A stretch of 64,000 nucleotides of DNA, taken from positions 310,001 through 374,000 of the forward strand of contig JACATO010001426.1 in NCBI GenBank assembly GCA_018389105.1. Direction: 5' to 3'. The translations under genes and the position numbers were made by a program. Source of the stretch: Nautilus pompilius. Its lineage: Eukaryota; Mollusca; Cephalopoda; Nautilida; Nautilidae. Below, piece by piece: positions 1 to 12,776 of this stretch. Numbering within the stretch: position 1 is the stretch's first letter; every line of letters begins with the position of its first letter. The notes under the pieces were generated by a model. The model ran no database searches. It worked only from the letters and a program-made list of their open reading frames with translations, and was not told the origin of the DNA.

Positions 1-2065
1 AATATTAATTTATTATCAGTTTAGATTCTTTCCATAGTTGTGCAATTTTTGAACTCACAGCTTTGCATAAATCGTAACTGTTTGCAAAAAAAGAAAAAAA
101 ATACGACGCCATTTTTAAAATACGGAATGTTGGGAGGCGATTGATAGTAGAGGTATCGTAGAAACATTTCGCTCGGAGAAGCACAAACCCTGGCAGTACC
201 TGCGAGTTGGTCATTATGAAATGTCGCTGTCATGTTTTCCGTGATTGAAAACGTTTTTCAAATTTCAGAGTTTCGGTCCGGCCACTGTTTACTTTGAAAG
301 TTTTAAACGACGCCAATCCAATAAAGACGACAACCTGTCAGACTGAAATATGCGAAAAACAAATTGACACCAGGTTTCGTTTAATTAATAAGAAGCCGAG
401 AGCCATCGTGGTGCAGGTAAGTGCTGTGTGGATGTGTGCCTTCAATCGGTTTTGCGCTGCCACCGTTAATGAGAATCAATTAAGATTTATTACACTTGGC
501 CACGTGTTTGTTACCAGGCAGTTTTCCAAGCAGATGACCCATTGGAAAATATACTCTCGCCGTTCGAACTCCCCCCATCCCCACTGTTGGATCTCTACAC
601 CGCTTTCTTAAAACAAATTTAGCCAGATTTCTAAAACTATCCCGATCGATCGGAATAGTTAGATGGACAATTTTAATTGATGGCGAAACTGTGAAACGGA
701 TATCGGCCGCTATCACAAACTTGTCACTACAAGACGATCGAATGCGCCATTGACGTGAGTGTTTGCACGAAAAAAGCAAATCAAGCCGGCAGAATACACA
801 GAAGGACAAAAAAAAGCGACAAACTAACGCGAACTTTTAATGTACTAAGAGCGTTCAAATGAAACTCGGCCGGATACTATTACAGCGGTGCTGCTACTTG
901 GGTAGCGGATTTCACTTGAACGTCTCTAGCATCATAATTTTTGGAAAAAAACCATATTGTTAAGCTGATGCTAATGGCAGAAGGCGAAAATTTTCCTATA
1001 CATCAGCTGAAGATGGTTTTCCTGAAACTCCGCTTAGCCAATCATTGCGCTTATGTTTAGGACGTGAATAAGTGCTTTTGTGGCTCCACTCGGTCTGCCT
1101 GACCGTGTAGTGACTGCGCGATGGATTACTGACCAAGGACTTTTCTAAACCTGCGTTTGGCGACTGCCGCTAAGAATTATTCACAGACACCAGGTAGGAA
1201 AGCCAGTCACGAACGGATCCTCTAATGCAGATAAACCAAAATGGATTCCAGCGTGTAAAACACTGATAGATTCTGCACGCTTACTGAATAGAGAATATTA
1301 ACATTAAAACATGGCGAAGAACCTATATTGCGTACCTGATACAGCAAATGATTTTTGAACAAGCGAACGGTTTGAACCTCGTCAAAAGACTCAAATGAAG
1401 CTTGGTAAACTTCCACCTAAGATTTTAAAGTTTTCATACATTAATGTAATCCGCCTCTAGAAAAGAATTATTTTGCAGTAATAAAAGTATAAAATAATAT
1501 TGTCATCAGCCACATAATTTCTCTTGTTTAATGCAATTCTTAGTCTATGGAAAGATAACTCTTAATTTACGCAGTGGTTTATTACACATTCAAATTTATT
1601 GAATAGGGTTTTTAATTTTTAATTAAGCATTTATGAGATTCTTCTTTGTTTCATTGTTTCAAAAAAATCTATACAAATTTTAAACGCTGTAATTCTGCAA
1701 ACGGAGAATCCTGAGTTGATAATTAAAGCAGTAATTTTGATTTGTTGGCAGCACTAATCATTCTGAAAAGTTTCATTAAACTTTAGTTCTATTTCACGCA
1801 AACATTTAAATAAAAAAACTAAAAATGGTCGTTTTAAAGCGAGATTATTAATTAAAGTTTTATAATTGAATAATTTCTTAATTTTAACTTCTTTCTTTAA
1901 ACTTTAAAACCTAAAAAAATTAACTTAAACTTTATTGAAATAAATGTCTTGGTTCTCCTAAAAATGGATGGAAATTACAATTTGGTGGTGACATATATAC
2001 CATTAGATATTCTAATTGAAAATGATTTGTTTTTTTATGTTTTACTAGACCTTTCAGTAAAATGA

Positions 2066-2069
<4 letters not shown>
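1..2069. other. Non-coding DNA, no gene seen
   Basis: Mixed-composition DNA with normal CpG frequency in its first 1.3 kb, becoming AT-rich after about 1.45 kb. Open frames are short, overlap on both strands and show no recognisable domain. No transposon ends or splice-flanked exons were found. Confidence 0.6.

Positions 2070-2131
<62 letters not shown>
2070..2131. repeat. (AG)n microsatellite
   Basis: An uninterrupted AG dinucleotide tract of about 31 units. It runs straight into the composite TGACGTCA-bearing repeat that follows, so the two form one locus. Confidence 0.95.
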
Positions 2132-2134
<3 letters not shown>

Positions 2135-2256
2135 ATGTCAGTCAGAGAGAGGTGACGTCAGTACACAGAGAATGACGTTAGTACAGAGAGAGGTGATCAG
2201 TACAGATAGGAGAGAGTGAGAGAGAGAGAGAGAGATGAGAGAGCAGAGAGAGAGAA
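2132..2256 (+). repeat. Composite GA / TGACGTCAGT minisatellite, short locus 1
   Basis: Degenerate units join a GA tract to TGACGTCAGTACACAG and variants (TGACGTTAGTACAG, TGATCAGTACAG). This is the shortest of three loci in the window built from the same unit; the others lie at 21.3-22.1 kb and, in reverse orientation, at 26.5-27.2 kb. The core TGACGTCA is the palindromic CRE/ATF recognition sequence, but nothing here shows that it is bound. Confidence 0.8.
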
Positions 2257-5240
2257 GTATGTGAAAAGTTTGACTCTTCATCAGATAGAGAAGCTTACAG
2301 TGGAAGAACAGATCGGTCCTCTTCTATACTCGCTCGATGCAAACCGCCCATGCCCGGAAAGTAATAACTCTCCTCCCCAGAAGGTTCTGCGAAACGTTAG
2401 TTGTCCGGTTTCCACTCAGCCGTAATATAATCGAGCGACCACTTTAAAAAGAGAGGGTGGAAAAACCATCTGGCAAAAACCACGGCTCCATTGCTCATTT
2501 TTTGGTAAACTATAATATTTTTGGTGGGCACTACAGCTATGATGACAGCACCTGGTTGTCGTTGAGGGGAAAAATCTCATTTTAAAAAAATGAACTCAGC
2601 AAAGATCCAGCATCTACCTAATTTTGTAAATACCACGGAAGCTGGACTATAGCATTTAAACAAATTCGGTATCAAATTGTGTTAAACACCAGCAAAAGTT
2701 CGCAACTAGTTTAGATCTTGTCAGCCGTAACTTATTTGCCGTCGTGTTTGATATATAAATATCTGCTTCGAGACGAACAAACCTACAAATTCGGTATTAA
2801 ACCATTTAAGAAGGTAAGGATAAAAAAAATGAAATTGAGTTGATGAATGTTGGTGTTGGTTTCAAAAGATATCAGATACACATTTTTCTGGACTGAAGAT
2901 GTAGTGACCTTCAAGAGGCAATTGAAGAACGTCAGGGCTTCCTCTGACATCAAAGGCTGCACGAGTAAAATCTAAAATACGACTTGATCTCGCGGTTAAT
3001 CGGTAGCTGGTCGGCCCGTAATCGATATCGTTAGCTGTGCTTCAAAGTGTAATTTTACTCGCGCTTAGGGGTCCGAGCAATGTTGGCCAGGTATTTAACC
3101 AGTGAACGTCCTAACTCGGTTAGATCAAAGCCCATAAATAAATTAGTGCTTCAGCGGTGGTATAATTTGTAATTTAAATAATTGTAGACTAAACAAAAAC
3201 ATGTGACCGCGATTTATTAAAGACAAGGTGATGACAGTTTCGGTGAATGAATAGCGGGACTGAAAGATTTTAATCATTGTAAAAATATTCTCCAGAATGG
3301 TTCCGCGTTATCTTTGCAAAAGAGGAAGTCGAAGCCATTTAAATAAGTCTACTAAATTCTGCTGAAAAGTAGATATAAAAGCAGAAATTGTTCTAGAAAC
3401 ATGTACTTCATTGTGCATCTAACTATGTCTCTTTTCCACTGGATAATATACGAACTTTCATCTTTTATGTGTCGGATTTCCTTTTCATGTCTCAGTTCTT
3501 GCGCATTCTCTTAAGCTGACCTAATTACGTCTCTTTACAGCCACTAAGAGGTTAAGACGCAGAGCTCTCTCTTCAAAGATCGTTATGTTCTTGGGAAATC
3601 TTAGATCTTTTTTTGGCTTCCACTACTTAGTGATCACGACCATTTTGTCCGGCGAAAATCCATTAAATGGCTAAACGGATTATCGACAGAATATCGTTGA
3701 AATCCCTTGAAACGTGGCGGTATTAATTACCTGAAAAATGCATCAGGTCAAAACGCCCAGAAACGTTTGAGAAAAGGGGCAGCTTTTCTTTTATCTTTCG
3801 AGTATAAATAAAGAAAAGCCATTTGTTTCTCTTTAAGGTGCTGCTATTTTAAATTAGAATAAATCCGGCTACGCAGTCGCTGAAAAGTTAAAAGGATGTT
3901 GAGGAAAGAAATATAAATACTTTAAAAAAGGTTTTAAATGAATTTTTCCCCAGTTTTATTTGTATTTACAAAAAAATAGCGACTAACTTTCAAAACAACA
4001 TGATATGAAACCTAGCAATAAAATATACGATAAACTGGTTAGAGTCGCCTAACCTGGGTACATGTGAACCAATCAGAAGATGCACTGATCTCTTTCCCCA
4101 AACGGCATGTTATAAATCTCACAGGAGTTTTAACATAACAAAGAAATGTATGCCTTTGACCATCTTAGCGAAGCAAATTAATCTGGAACCTGGAGCTGCT
4201 GGTTTTATTTTGAGAGATAAAGACTTGATCAAAAGAGAAATGGTGGAAAGGCTTGGCGCATATCGCAAAGGCGAGCGTTCCACACTGCATGAATAATAGA
4301 TTGCGGAAACAAACGTGGACAAGACGGAAGAAACAAGAGCTGCGTCAGGGTTAGGGGCCCAATATGTAAAGTTAACCCGAAACAGACGTATTCCACTAAA
4401 AAAAGCCTACGGTCCGCTTGCAGGCGGGAAAAGACACCTCAGATCTGATAGACGCGTGGTTTGGACACACACACACACACATCAAAATTGCTCCAGCAGA
4501 TAAATTACACGAATTATAAAGCGATAAATCTGGGTTTCGAACGTAAAAATGTAAACTTCATGTTTTATTTTTGTCTTGACAATTTAGAGTGCACTTGACA
4601 GTTTAATGTTTCATTTCTACAGCGAAACATGTTAAGGATATAATAATGGTTTTAAAATGTCTTCGAGCTAATAAAAATGGTAATTTGTACAAAATTAATG
4701 AAACATCGAGGAAAAAGGGGATTACTGCAGAATATTACGACGACACACAATGTATACAACTTATATGTGACAGGTTTATCATAAAACAAGATTTCAGCAC
4801 CAAACACTAATCTAATTTAGGCGAGGAGGACGTAAGGGCGGAAGAGAATATCGTCCAGAACATATGCTTGTTATCTTCTTTTTAAATGAAACTGACAAAA
4901 ACGTGGGGCAGATTATGTCCTCTGATGCAGTGCACAGTAGGATATATCAAAATGGTAATTGATAGAATGTTGGAAGACAAAATTTTTTTTTTTTAGGAAG
5001 AAAACTGTAAGGAAATTGAGTTAATTTTATTTAAATTTATGTAATAAACTGGTTTTAAAAATTTAAACAACAAACAAAAAATATACAAAATGGCTAAAAT
5101 TTTATTCACAAAATTTTCTTCATGTAAAACTTTTTTTTATTTTTAAAAAATGTAAATTACAAATAGATTTTGGAGTGTAATGGAAAACAAAGAGAAGTAA
5201 ATCAGAAAAAAAAAGAAATTTTAACTTAAAGAACGTGAAC
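2257..5240. other. Non-coding DNA, no gene seen
   Basis: No supported gene. A short (CA)n run lies near 4465-4482 and a poly-T run near 4983-4994. The segment from about 4.55 kb on is AT-rich and may belong to old transposon sequence next to the Tc1 relic downstream, but I could not find its other terminus. Confidence 0.55.
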
Positions 5241-5357
5241 AAAAATGATTTAGGGGTAGTCAACGGGAGAAGGTGTTTTCAATGACGTAATACAAGAGTC
5301 ATAGAGGCTCTCCGTGCTGCTGATAACCCTATCACCGAGAGCAGTGGGCAATAATGT

Positions 5358-6035
5358 TCATGTGTTATTAGAGATTTCTGCAATTTTAAAGTGATATTGG
5401 GTTTGGAGAAAAACAAAATGCCTTCCTAGAGCTTTCCAAACGTTCTCAATAGGATTCAGCTCAAGAGAACGTGCTGGCCGTATTATGGGGTAGCCTCGAA
5501 GATACTGGTCAATTACACGTGCCCTTTTTGAACAAGCAGTATCATCTATTAAAATCCACTTTTGTTTGATCTGACTTAAAGACCCCAAATCTCGGCCCAA
5601 TACCTAACTGAAATAAATGCAGCTCTGTACGACCACCCAATGAGCTTCTCACAGACTAAAACAGCTGGTTGAGTGTTTCACGTTTCCTCCAGATGAGCAG
5701 GCACCATAAGTCATATTAAAGGCAAAATCTCGACGCATCATAAAGTGAAGATGGTTCCAATCACCTGGTGTCTAAGATTCACCGCTCCTGTTTAAGGAAT
5801 CGGATCAAGGGGTATACGTTACAAGCCGTCTAGCAAGAACCCTCTTTCTTGCAGCCTCCTTGCGTATGGCTGAGGCCGATACCAATGGCTGCAGTGAGAT
5901 CAGCAGCAGGTTGGATCGATGTTGAAGATCTGCTTCGCCCTACCAAAAATGAGATACAGCTATCATCTGCTGAACTGACGACCTTTGCCCAACCGTCAGT
6001 TCCTCTCCGAACATTGCCAACACGCTCTCTTTAAA
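5358..6035 (-). pseudogene. Decayed Tc1-type transposase
   Basis: The cleanest part is the C-terminal end on the minus strand (5358-5600). It reads LIDDTACSKRARVIDQYL, then PARSLELNPIENVWKALGR. This matches the end of the DDE catalytic domain of Tc1-like transposases, where LIDD carries the second aspartate and NPIENVW the glutamate. Upstream on the same strand (higher coordinates) further fragments can be followed through several stops and frame changes, including one like the first-aspartate region (ASRFCL). The spacing between the second D and the E is 31 residues by my count, against 34 or more in the family, so small deletions are likely. No terminal repeats were found. It is an old, inactive relic and much more eroded than the Tc1 at 50.9 kb. 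Confidence 0.7.
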
Positions 6036-6619
6036 TTGTCTACATTGCAGGGAAACCACACTTCTGTTTACATTTACCCATTCTGTCAAGTCGTGGCGTG
6101 ACTCTCTTGCCTTCACCTTACCAACAGCTTTCTACCTCAGCAAATTTTACAGACGAGTAAAATTACTTCAACCCTGTGACTGTGGTCGTAGGAGGGGTTT
6201 CCGGTGTTCGAGCTAGCAAGAGTGAACAAAGCTTTGAACTTGACAGGAAACCATTAAGTCTGCATTTAAATGTCCAGAGCTGGTTTGTGGCTATTAACGT
6301 TGCTGGTTAAACCATCGATCCGAGAAAATACTTCAAACAAGCACCGCTTTCACACCAGTTTGGTTGGAGTATGATTCCTGTTCTCTAAAATCTTGTGACT
6401 CCTCCAAATTACCCGCTGAGCTGGAAAGTCTTTTGAAGTTTAGACGGTGATCTCGTTTATGTTTTCACCGAGAACCCGGAGATGCGACCGATCGGAAGAT
6501 ATGTTTGGCTGGACGACGTTTAATGTATTCCACCTGTCGATTCTCGGCCTTCTCTGGCCAAGAAGGAGTGGCTACGGGGGATCGTGTCCTTAGCCTTCCA
6601 TTTGGGGTAACCGGCTGAG

Positions 6620-6645
6620 GACCACGCCCTTTTTTGGGCGTGGTC
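6620..6645. repeat. Perfect hairpin, 10-bp stem
   Basis: GACCACGCCC and GGGCGTGGTC form a perfect 10-bp stem around a six-T loop. It lies inside the GC-rich block and could fold in either strand's transcript. Confidence 0.85.
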
Positions 6646-6783
6646 ACTTGGGATCGGCCCTGGAGGGCGGGTGGCGAGTACTCTGTTTTGGCCAGTCGCA
6701 GACGGAAAGTCCCCTGCTTGAAAAGAGTGTTTGGCGAGGACGCTTTTTGCCCTTGGCCTGCCTGTCTGGCTGGAATGGTTAGG

Positions 6784-6814
6784 CACGTCAGGACCGATTT
6801 TCGGACCTGACGTG
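6784..6814. repeat. Near-perfect hairpin, 13-bp arms
   Basis: CACGTCAGGACCG and CGGACCTGACGTG pair at 12 of 13 positions around a five-base loop. This is the second strong hairpin in the GC-rich block, about 150 bp from the first. Confidence 0.85.
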
Positions 6815-7470
6815 CTGAGGCCTTTTCCCCCAAGATAGGTTTTTTGGCTGGGGAAGCGATCCTTCCCAATTGAAACTTCGGCTTCTACTAACATGGGTCG
6901 CATTAGGCGTCCCTAACTCTGGTCGTTTTTTCGGCCACGCACACGAGGTGCTTCGGACCCTCCACCCAGCCATTTTGGCCTACACCAGGAGCTCGCTCCA
7001 CCAGAGGTTTCGACCTCACCCAATCCCTTCTCTTCGGAGATATACACACAGACACGAACTTTACACTGCACCACACATAGGAAACACCACAAAAAATTTT
7101 TAAAAAAAAGATCAAGGCGATCTCTGGTCTCGGAATAGTCTTGCGTTTTTGTCCTAAAGATGTTAGGGGTTCGCTGGATCGACATTGGGCTCCGACTGCC
7201 AGGTGGTTTATATTCCAGGCTTCTTAGCTGTGGGGGGACGATCGCCAGCATGGTTCTCGGCCCCGAGTCGGGGATAATAGTACTGCCTTCTAGGACCACC
7301 CGGGGCTTATGTTTCACACCGAAACTGTACTATGGTTTTGAAACCCTCTCCGAAAGGAGTTACACGCATCTCAAAAAAGAAAGAGAGTTGGACTAGATCT
7401 CAGGCTTGCCTGTCCCTGCTGACAGACAAAAGCTGCATGACTGGCCTTATCGTCCAGGGTCCCACAGTAC

Positions 7471-8416
7471 AGAGATTTCGGTGAATTTACTCATTTGAAC
7501 CTGTTGTTTCCTCTGGTCGGGAAGACCTCGCGTATTATTTTCCAGTAGAAATGTGAAGTATGGCAGTCAATCCGACAGGCTGGGGTATTCTTCTATAAGT
7601 TACGTCAGGATAGCGGTCCCGAGATAAGCGGGGCCGAAATTAATATGATCTCTTTATACCAAATCTAATTTATACGTTTCTACTAAAATTCTTTAATATA
7701 TTTTTTTTGAAAAACGTTTTTTTTTTTTTTTTTTTAAATATGTAGAACATTTTGTGAATAAATCTTTAACAATCCTGGAAGTACTTAACTGTTTTTATTG
7801 TAGTTTATAAATGTTATTAATTAATTATTTCTAACCTTGTTTCCTTACTTTTGAGTAACGAATAAGAATTTGTTCACACGTTTTAACAACTTTTATCTTT
7901 ATTTTAATATAATTATCCCATCGTTTCAAACCATATCACTCCTTTACGAAATTTTCAAAAATAAAATTAAAGGAGTTTCAAAAAATATTCGTTATGGTAT
8001 TTCTCCTGAATTAGTCATTATTTATATGAATGAATATATTTGGAACTTTTATTCTGATAAAGTTATTTTACACAAGTAAACATTTAATGTGAGTTGTTCC
8101 CCATAAATCGTGAATGTGAAATCTTATTTTTAAAAATGAGACAAGCCGCCATGTATGTGAGTTATGCTTCGTGCTGCAACCCGGTTTTCACGATAATCTG
8201 GTGATAAGCCCTCTTTCATTGGCCATGTAAGTTATTAAAACTCTTTTTAAATAAAATACATTTCATCTATTCATTATATTTAATTTAAAACGTTTCTCAC
8301 TTATTTAAAGAACAGCAACAATTTCAGTGTAACATACATCTAAAAGATATTGTTTAAAAAAAAAAAAACGTTCCAAAATATGTGAACGATAAGTTGTTTC
8401 ACTCTTTACTTGAAAA
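7471..8416. other. AT-rich non-coding DNA
   Basis: AT-rich sequence with homopolymer T and A runs (for example near 7719-7735 and 8356-8368). One 69-codon open frame at 7870-8079 is low-complexity and AT-driven. No gene is supported. Confidence 0.6.
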
Positions 8417-8508
8417 TCGTTATAGCGATCTCCTCTGACCTCGTTATAGCGATCTCCTCTTCGTTATAGCGATCTCCTCTGACCTCGTTATAGCGATCTC
8501 CTCTGACC
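8417..8508 (+). repeat. 24-bp tandem repeat, four copies
   Basis: Four head-to-tail copies of TCGTTATAGCGATCTCCTCT followed by GACC. Copies at 8417, 8461 and 8485 are full length; the copy at 8441 lacks the last four bases. Near-identity between copies points to recent expansion. Confidence 0.95.
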
Positions 8509-8812
8509 CTCTGTGTACCACGTCAGCTTTTAGCTCCCTTATACCACCATCCTAGGAGGATTGGTTCGTGTTTGTGTTGAACAGGCTGTCTATTTAGTCA
8601 ACACCGCTTGTAATGCGAAACACGTGGATGTGGAGATTTGCCGTTATAAAGAGTTAGCTGAGAATCCGCTTTTAATCCATTTCCAATTACTCGGCATATT
8701 TGTTTAGTAAAGATGATTCCACGCCGCAAGTTAAGCAACTTTTCAAAAACGTATATACGCACGAGTCTGTCAGTCATGCATGCTTTTGATACAAATAGTG
8801 AATGTGTTAATG

Positions 8813-8819
<7 letters not shown>

Positions 8820-8855
<36 letters not shown>
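8820..8855. repeat. (TG)n microsatellite
   Basis: An uninterrupted TG run of about 18 units, preceded by TGTATATATG and followed by TATAC. Confidence 0.95.
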
Positions 8856-8858
<3 letters not shown>

Positions 8859-9720
8859 CTATGGCGTATTCAAGCGGCCTTTAAATGTCTGAAGGTTCCT
8901 AAACATTAATATTTCAGCTTTAAATTTCAGTTTTGTATTTTTATGAAATGCTTTGATCTCTTAAAATCTGAGCTCAGCTTTAACTGCTCCGAATCATATT
9001 AAAACGATACAGAATCCGTGTATTCAACTCGGATTGCATTTATTAGCTCTGGATTTAAAAATAAGACATTCTCTCTCCCCCGACACTGCTGAACAACTGG
9101 CGGTTCAAGCTTTCGCTTCTTTAAAGGAATTCACCATCCTGATACTAGACACGTTAGTGCTATACATCTCCATTCCGCCCAGTGGATCAAAAGGTCAAGA
9201 TTGCATCAACGTTGTAGGTAACAGCTCCGGTCAGTGGTGTGACCACCGACTGAAATTGATGTTTATTCCTTCTGGAAAGTAAAAGGATGGAGATTATTAC
9301 AACACAGCGTCAAACTCTGCGGACAATTGGAGGATCTGTATTAGGGGGTAAATAGGTCGTATTACAATATTACAATACGCATCCATAAAAAGCTACGGCT
9401 GTTCCCTTTGCTCTTTTCTTAGTTTTAACAAACCTTTAGCCAATAGTAAATTTACTGAAAAGTAGTACAGAGCTCATTTTTGTACAATATTTTATTAAGC
9501 AGATAACAAAGCGTAGTGATCTGTTGATCGAACTTTGATTAATACCTTCTCATCACGAAATTATCACGTGGTTTGATTGTCTTTAAGTTGTTGAGATATC
9601 TTTATTCACTGTTAACTCCTATATACTTTATATATCTATATACCGGTTGAAAATATGTCAAAATTCTATAAATAAAACTTTAATTAATTAGCCGAGTAAC
9701 GAAGTATCTAATAGATGTAT
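8856..9720. other. Non-coding DNA, no gene seen
   Basis: One 82-codon open frame (9034-9282) has no recognisable domain and no splice or start context that stands out. Otherwise the stretch is AT-rich with no structure I can name. Confidence 0.55.
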
Positions 9721-9840
9721 AATATAAGATAATGGTGTTAGTATAGTATTATTGTTTTCATATTTACATATAGATAATATAAGATAATGGTGTTAGTATA
9801 GTATTATTGTTTTCATATTTACATATAGATAATATAAAAA
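9721..9840 (+). repeat. 55-bp tandem duplication
   Basis: Two essentially identical copies start at 9721 and 9776 with AATATAAGATAATGGTGTTA. A third start at 9831 breaks off after a few bases. This is a recent local duplication. Confidence 0.93.
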
Positions 9841-10453
9841 GGTTAATTAATATGTACACATATTTCAGCTTTTATCAGCTTTGGGATAATATGTAACTGT
9901 GTTGATTGGCAGCTCTGTTGAGTGGATATTACATATGATATTTTCAGGCTATTCTCTGCTGAAGAGCAAAAAGATTGGCTTTTCTGTTACAACATTTGCA
10001 AGCTTCCGTTCGGAGATTAAGTAGCGATTACTGTCCGCTTATATTGCAAGTAAAAAAGAATAATTCCTTGTAATAATTTTAAACAATTGAAAAGTGATGA
10101 ATTTTATTATAGTCTGTTGGTAGTGTGTTCAATTCTATTCCCAATTTATGTTGTATGTGTCACCATCGATTGTGCCAGCTGTTGTTAGGTGTTCGTTAGG
10201 CTCGAAATTTGTGTGGAGGGAATCTCCTAAAATCTTATGTTATCCTGATTGCTAATCCCTGCCTTGAATGCGTGAAATAAGGCGTTTGTTTGCGGTGACT
10301 GTATCTCGTGTTGTTTTTGTCAGTCAGGACAGTAATTATAGATGGAAACCAACAGTGTGCACCGAAGTTTAGTAGAATGATGGAGAGTCATTGGAAATGA
10401 AGGATTGTTAAGTACGTGAGGGAGCAGGTGTGATTATGCTGGGTGAAGTAATC
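9841..10453. other. Non-coding DNA
   Basis: No supported gene or repeat. It lies directly upstream of the AAT-rich tract that borders the 2.3 kb inverted-repeat element. Confidence 0.55.
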
Positions 10454-10606
10454 CTAATAATAATAATAATAATAATAATTACTAATAATCATAATAATAA
10501 TAATCAATAATAATAATAATATCAACTAATACTAATAATATCATACATAACAACAACAACAACCCAAACAAACAACAACCAACAAACACAACAACAACAA
10601 ACAAAA
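10454..10606. repeat. AAT-rich then AAC-rich tract, left flank of the element
   Basis: An imperfect AAT microsatellite (to about 10548) passes into AAC and CAAA units. It ends at the left terminus of the inverted-repeat element. A second AAT tract in the same orientation lies just beyond the element's right terminus, so the element may have inserted into one ancestral AAT array. Confidence 0.85.
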
Positions 10607-10737
10607 CACAGGGGAACAAATTTAAAATAATTTCAGTTGCATGGAATATTTTAACAAATTTTGATAGAACTTTAGGCGCTGATTTCAAATCTGAAATTAG
10701 TTTTTCTCTACAAGCTTTAGTTTGCATGCAATTTGAG
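10607..10737 (+). repeat. Left terminal inverted repeat
   Basis: It pairs with 12777-12896 on the opposite strand. The outermost 11-12 bases and an inner block of about 40 bases are the best conserved; the middle has indels. Confidence 0.7.
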
Positions 10738-10862
10738 GTTAGTGAAATTTTACAATGTGAACTTACGTAAACCATATATAAGCATTTTCATGTCCATATA
10801 AATTTATAACTTTTTGTATTTTTATAATTAAATTATAATTTATCATTTGTTTCAGTTTAAAC

Positions 10863-12590
10863 ATGGCTTCTATTAAGAGAAATCATTGCAGAAACAAGCC
10901 TAATGCCTTCTGCTACATATGTGGATGCTACACACTAAATCGTCAAAAACGTAATGTATCCTCCTTTGTCAAGCGTGCTTACAAGGCATATTTTGAAGTT
11001 CATCTTGGTGACCAAGACAAGCAATGGGCGCCTCATGTTGTGTGTCACAATTGTGAAGAAATGCTTCGAGACTGGACCAAAGGAAAACGTAAAAGTCTAC
11101 CTTTTGGAGTTCCGATGGTTTGGCGTGAACCAACCAATCATTTAACTGACTGTTATTTCTGCATGGTAAACACATCGGGAGTTGGAAAAAAAAACCGACA
11201 TAAAATTACGTATCCAAACATTCCCTCAGCTATTCGGCCTACTCCCCACTCTAGAGAAGTTCCTGTTCCAATATTTAAAGGCTTACCTTCATTAGACGAT
11301 AAAGACATTGAAGATGATACAAACAAACAAAATAGTAGTGACAGTGAAGTGGCAGAAAAATGTTCGTCGTCGGAGAATTGTTCTTCAGACTCTGAACCTT
11401 TTCCCACCCCTAAGCCTCTTCTGCAAGTTGAATTAAATGATTTAGTGCGAGATTTGGGCCTTTCAAAAAAAGCAGCAGAGGTTTGGCATCAAGATTACAA
11501 AGTAGAAATCTTGTTGATCACTCTGTTAAAGTTTCATATTTTAGAAATCGTGACCAACTTTTTGTAGCTTTCTTTTCAGAAGACAAACATTTTGTTTACT
11601 GCCATGACATTCCAGGGCTTCTTAAAGAACTGGGTGTATCTTACTATAATCCTGCCGAATGGAGACTCTTTTTGGACAGTTCAAAACGTAGTCTAAAGTG
11701 TGTTCTTTTACATAATGGCAATGTTTATGGAGCGGTACCTATCGGTCATTCTGTGCATTTGCGAGAAGACTATGATGATGTGAGAATAGTCATGGACTTA
11801 TTAAAATATCATGAGCACAATTGGATCATTTGTGTGGACTTAAAAATAGTCAATTTTCTTCTTGGACAACAGAAAGGTTTTACCAAGTTTCCATGTTTTC
11901 CTTTGTATGTGGGACAGCCGAGCACGAGACAAACATTGGGTCCAAAAGAACTGGCCTATCCGTGAAACTCTTAAAGCTGGCATGCCAAATATCATAAAAG
12001 AGCCAATTGTAAACAGAGATAAGATCATCTTTCCTCCTCTTCACATAAAATTAGGTTTGATAAAGCAATTTGTTAAAGCCCTAAAAACCGAAGGTGAATG
12101 TTTTCAACACATCATCACAGCTTTACCAGGGTTATCATTTGAAAAAATCAAAGCAGGTGTGTTTGATGGCCCACAAATTAGAACACTATTTCGTGATAAT
12201 CAGTTTGTTGCTAAGATGAATGCTTTGGAAAAAGCAGCATGGTTATCTTTTGTGGCAGTTGTTCAGAACTTTCTCGGAAACTATAAAGCGGAAAACTACT
12301 GTGATCTTGTGAACACAATGCTCCTCGCTTTTCGTGATCTCGGGTGCAACATGAGCATCAAGCTTCATTTTTTGAACAGCCACCTTGATAAATTCCCTGA
12401 CAATCTGGGAGCTGTAAGTGACGAACAAGGAGAACGATTCCACCAAGACCTAAAGATCATGGAAGAACGTTACCAAGGGCGCTGGAACAAAAGCATGATG
12501 GCTGACTACTGCTGGAGCATTAAACGAGATTGCCAAGATAAAGTGTTACAAACGCAAATTCCTTCCTGGATAAAATACACATTCAGATAA
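10863..12590 (+). pseudogene. Zinc-binding, transposase-like ORF with two frameshifts
   Basis: One reading begins MASIKRNHCRNKPNAFCYIC at 10863 and stays open to about 11480. It continues in a second frame (SRLQSRNLVDHS) to about 11900, then in a third from FLCMWDSRARDKHW to the stop at 12588-12590. Joined, it would be about 575 residues. The N-terminus has C-x2-C pairs (CYIC, CHNC, CYFC), suggesting zinc binding and DNA recognition. Later come ICVDLKIVNFLLGQQKG, a C-x2-C (CFLC), FPPLHIKLGLIKQF and EQGERFHQD; conserved D, H and E residues there could belong to an RNase-H-like catalytic core, which is inference. I recall the family as a repeated 'uncharacterized protein' in spiders and other invertebrates. 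Only two single-base indels and no other stops suggest recent inactivation. Its place inside inverted repeats argues that it is the element's transposase. Confidence 0.75.
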
Positions 12591-12776
12591 AAACTAATGA
12601 AAATATGGCACGATCAACACTAGATAATAATTTAATTTACTCATAAAATTTTTTAATTCTCTATCTTTTGCTTCAATAAATATTTTTAAATGACTTTTTT
12701 GCCGTTTTAAGATTAAAGTGAACAGAAGAATTTTGATTAATGTTGGAATTTGTTAAATAACGAAAAATAAAAAATG

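Larger units (their letters stand above)
6440..7470. other. GC- and CpG-rich block, unclassified (old mobile element?)
   Basis: About 1 kb is clearly richer in G+C and CpG than both flanks and contains two hairpins. Several overlapping frames of 60-134 codons are open on both strands, mostly minus. Their translations are rich in R, P, S and G with no motif I recognise, so the open frames are probably a side effect of base composition. The abrupt edges suggest an inserted element, perhaps the 5' part of a retrotransposon. A diverged promoter-like CpG block is the alternative. I saw no terminal repeats and cannot assign a family. Confidence 0.4.

Noticed and set aside
6465-7317. Overlapping frames of up to 134 codons in the GC-rich block
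   Set aside because: GC-rich sequence has few stops; the translations lack motifs and overlap on both strands.
10482-10775. 97-codon minus-strand frame over the AAT/AAC tract
   Set aside because: Low-complexity translation of the microsatellite and the left inverted repeat.
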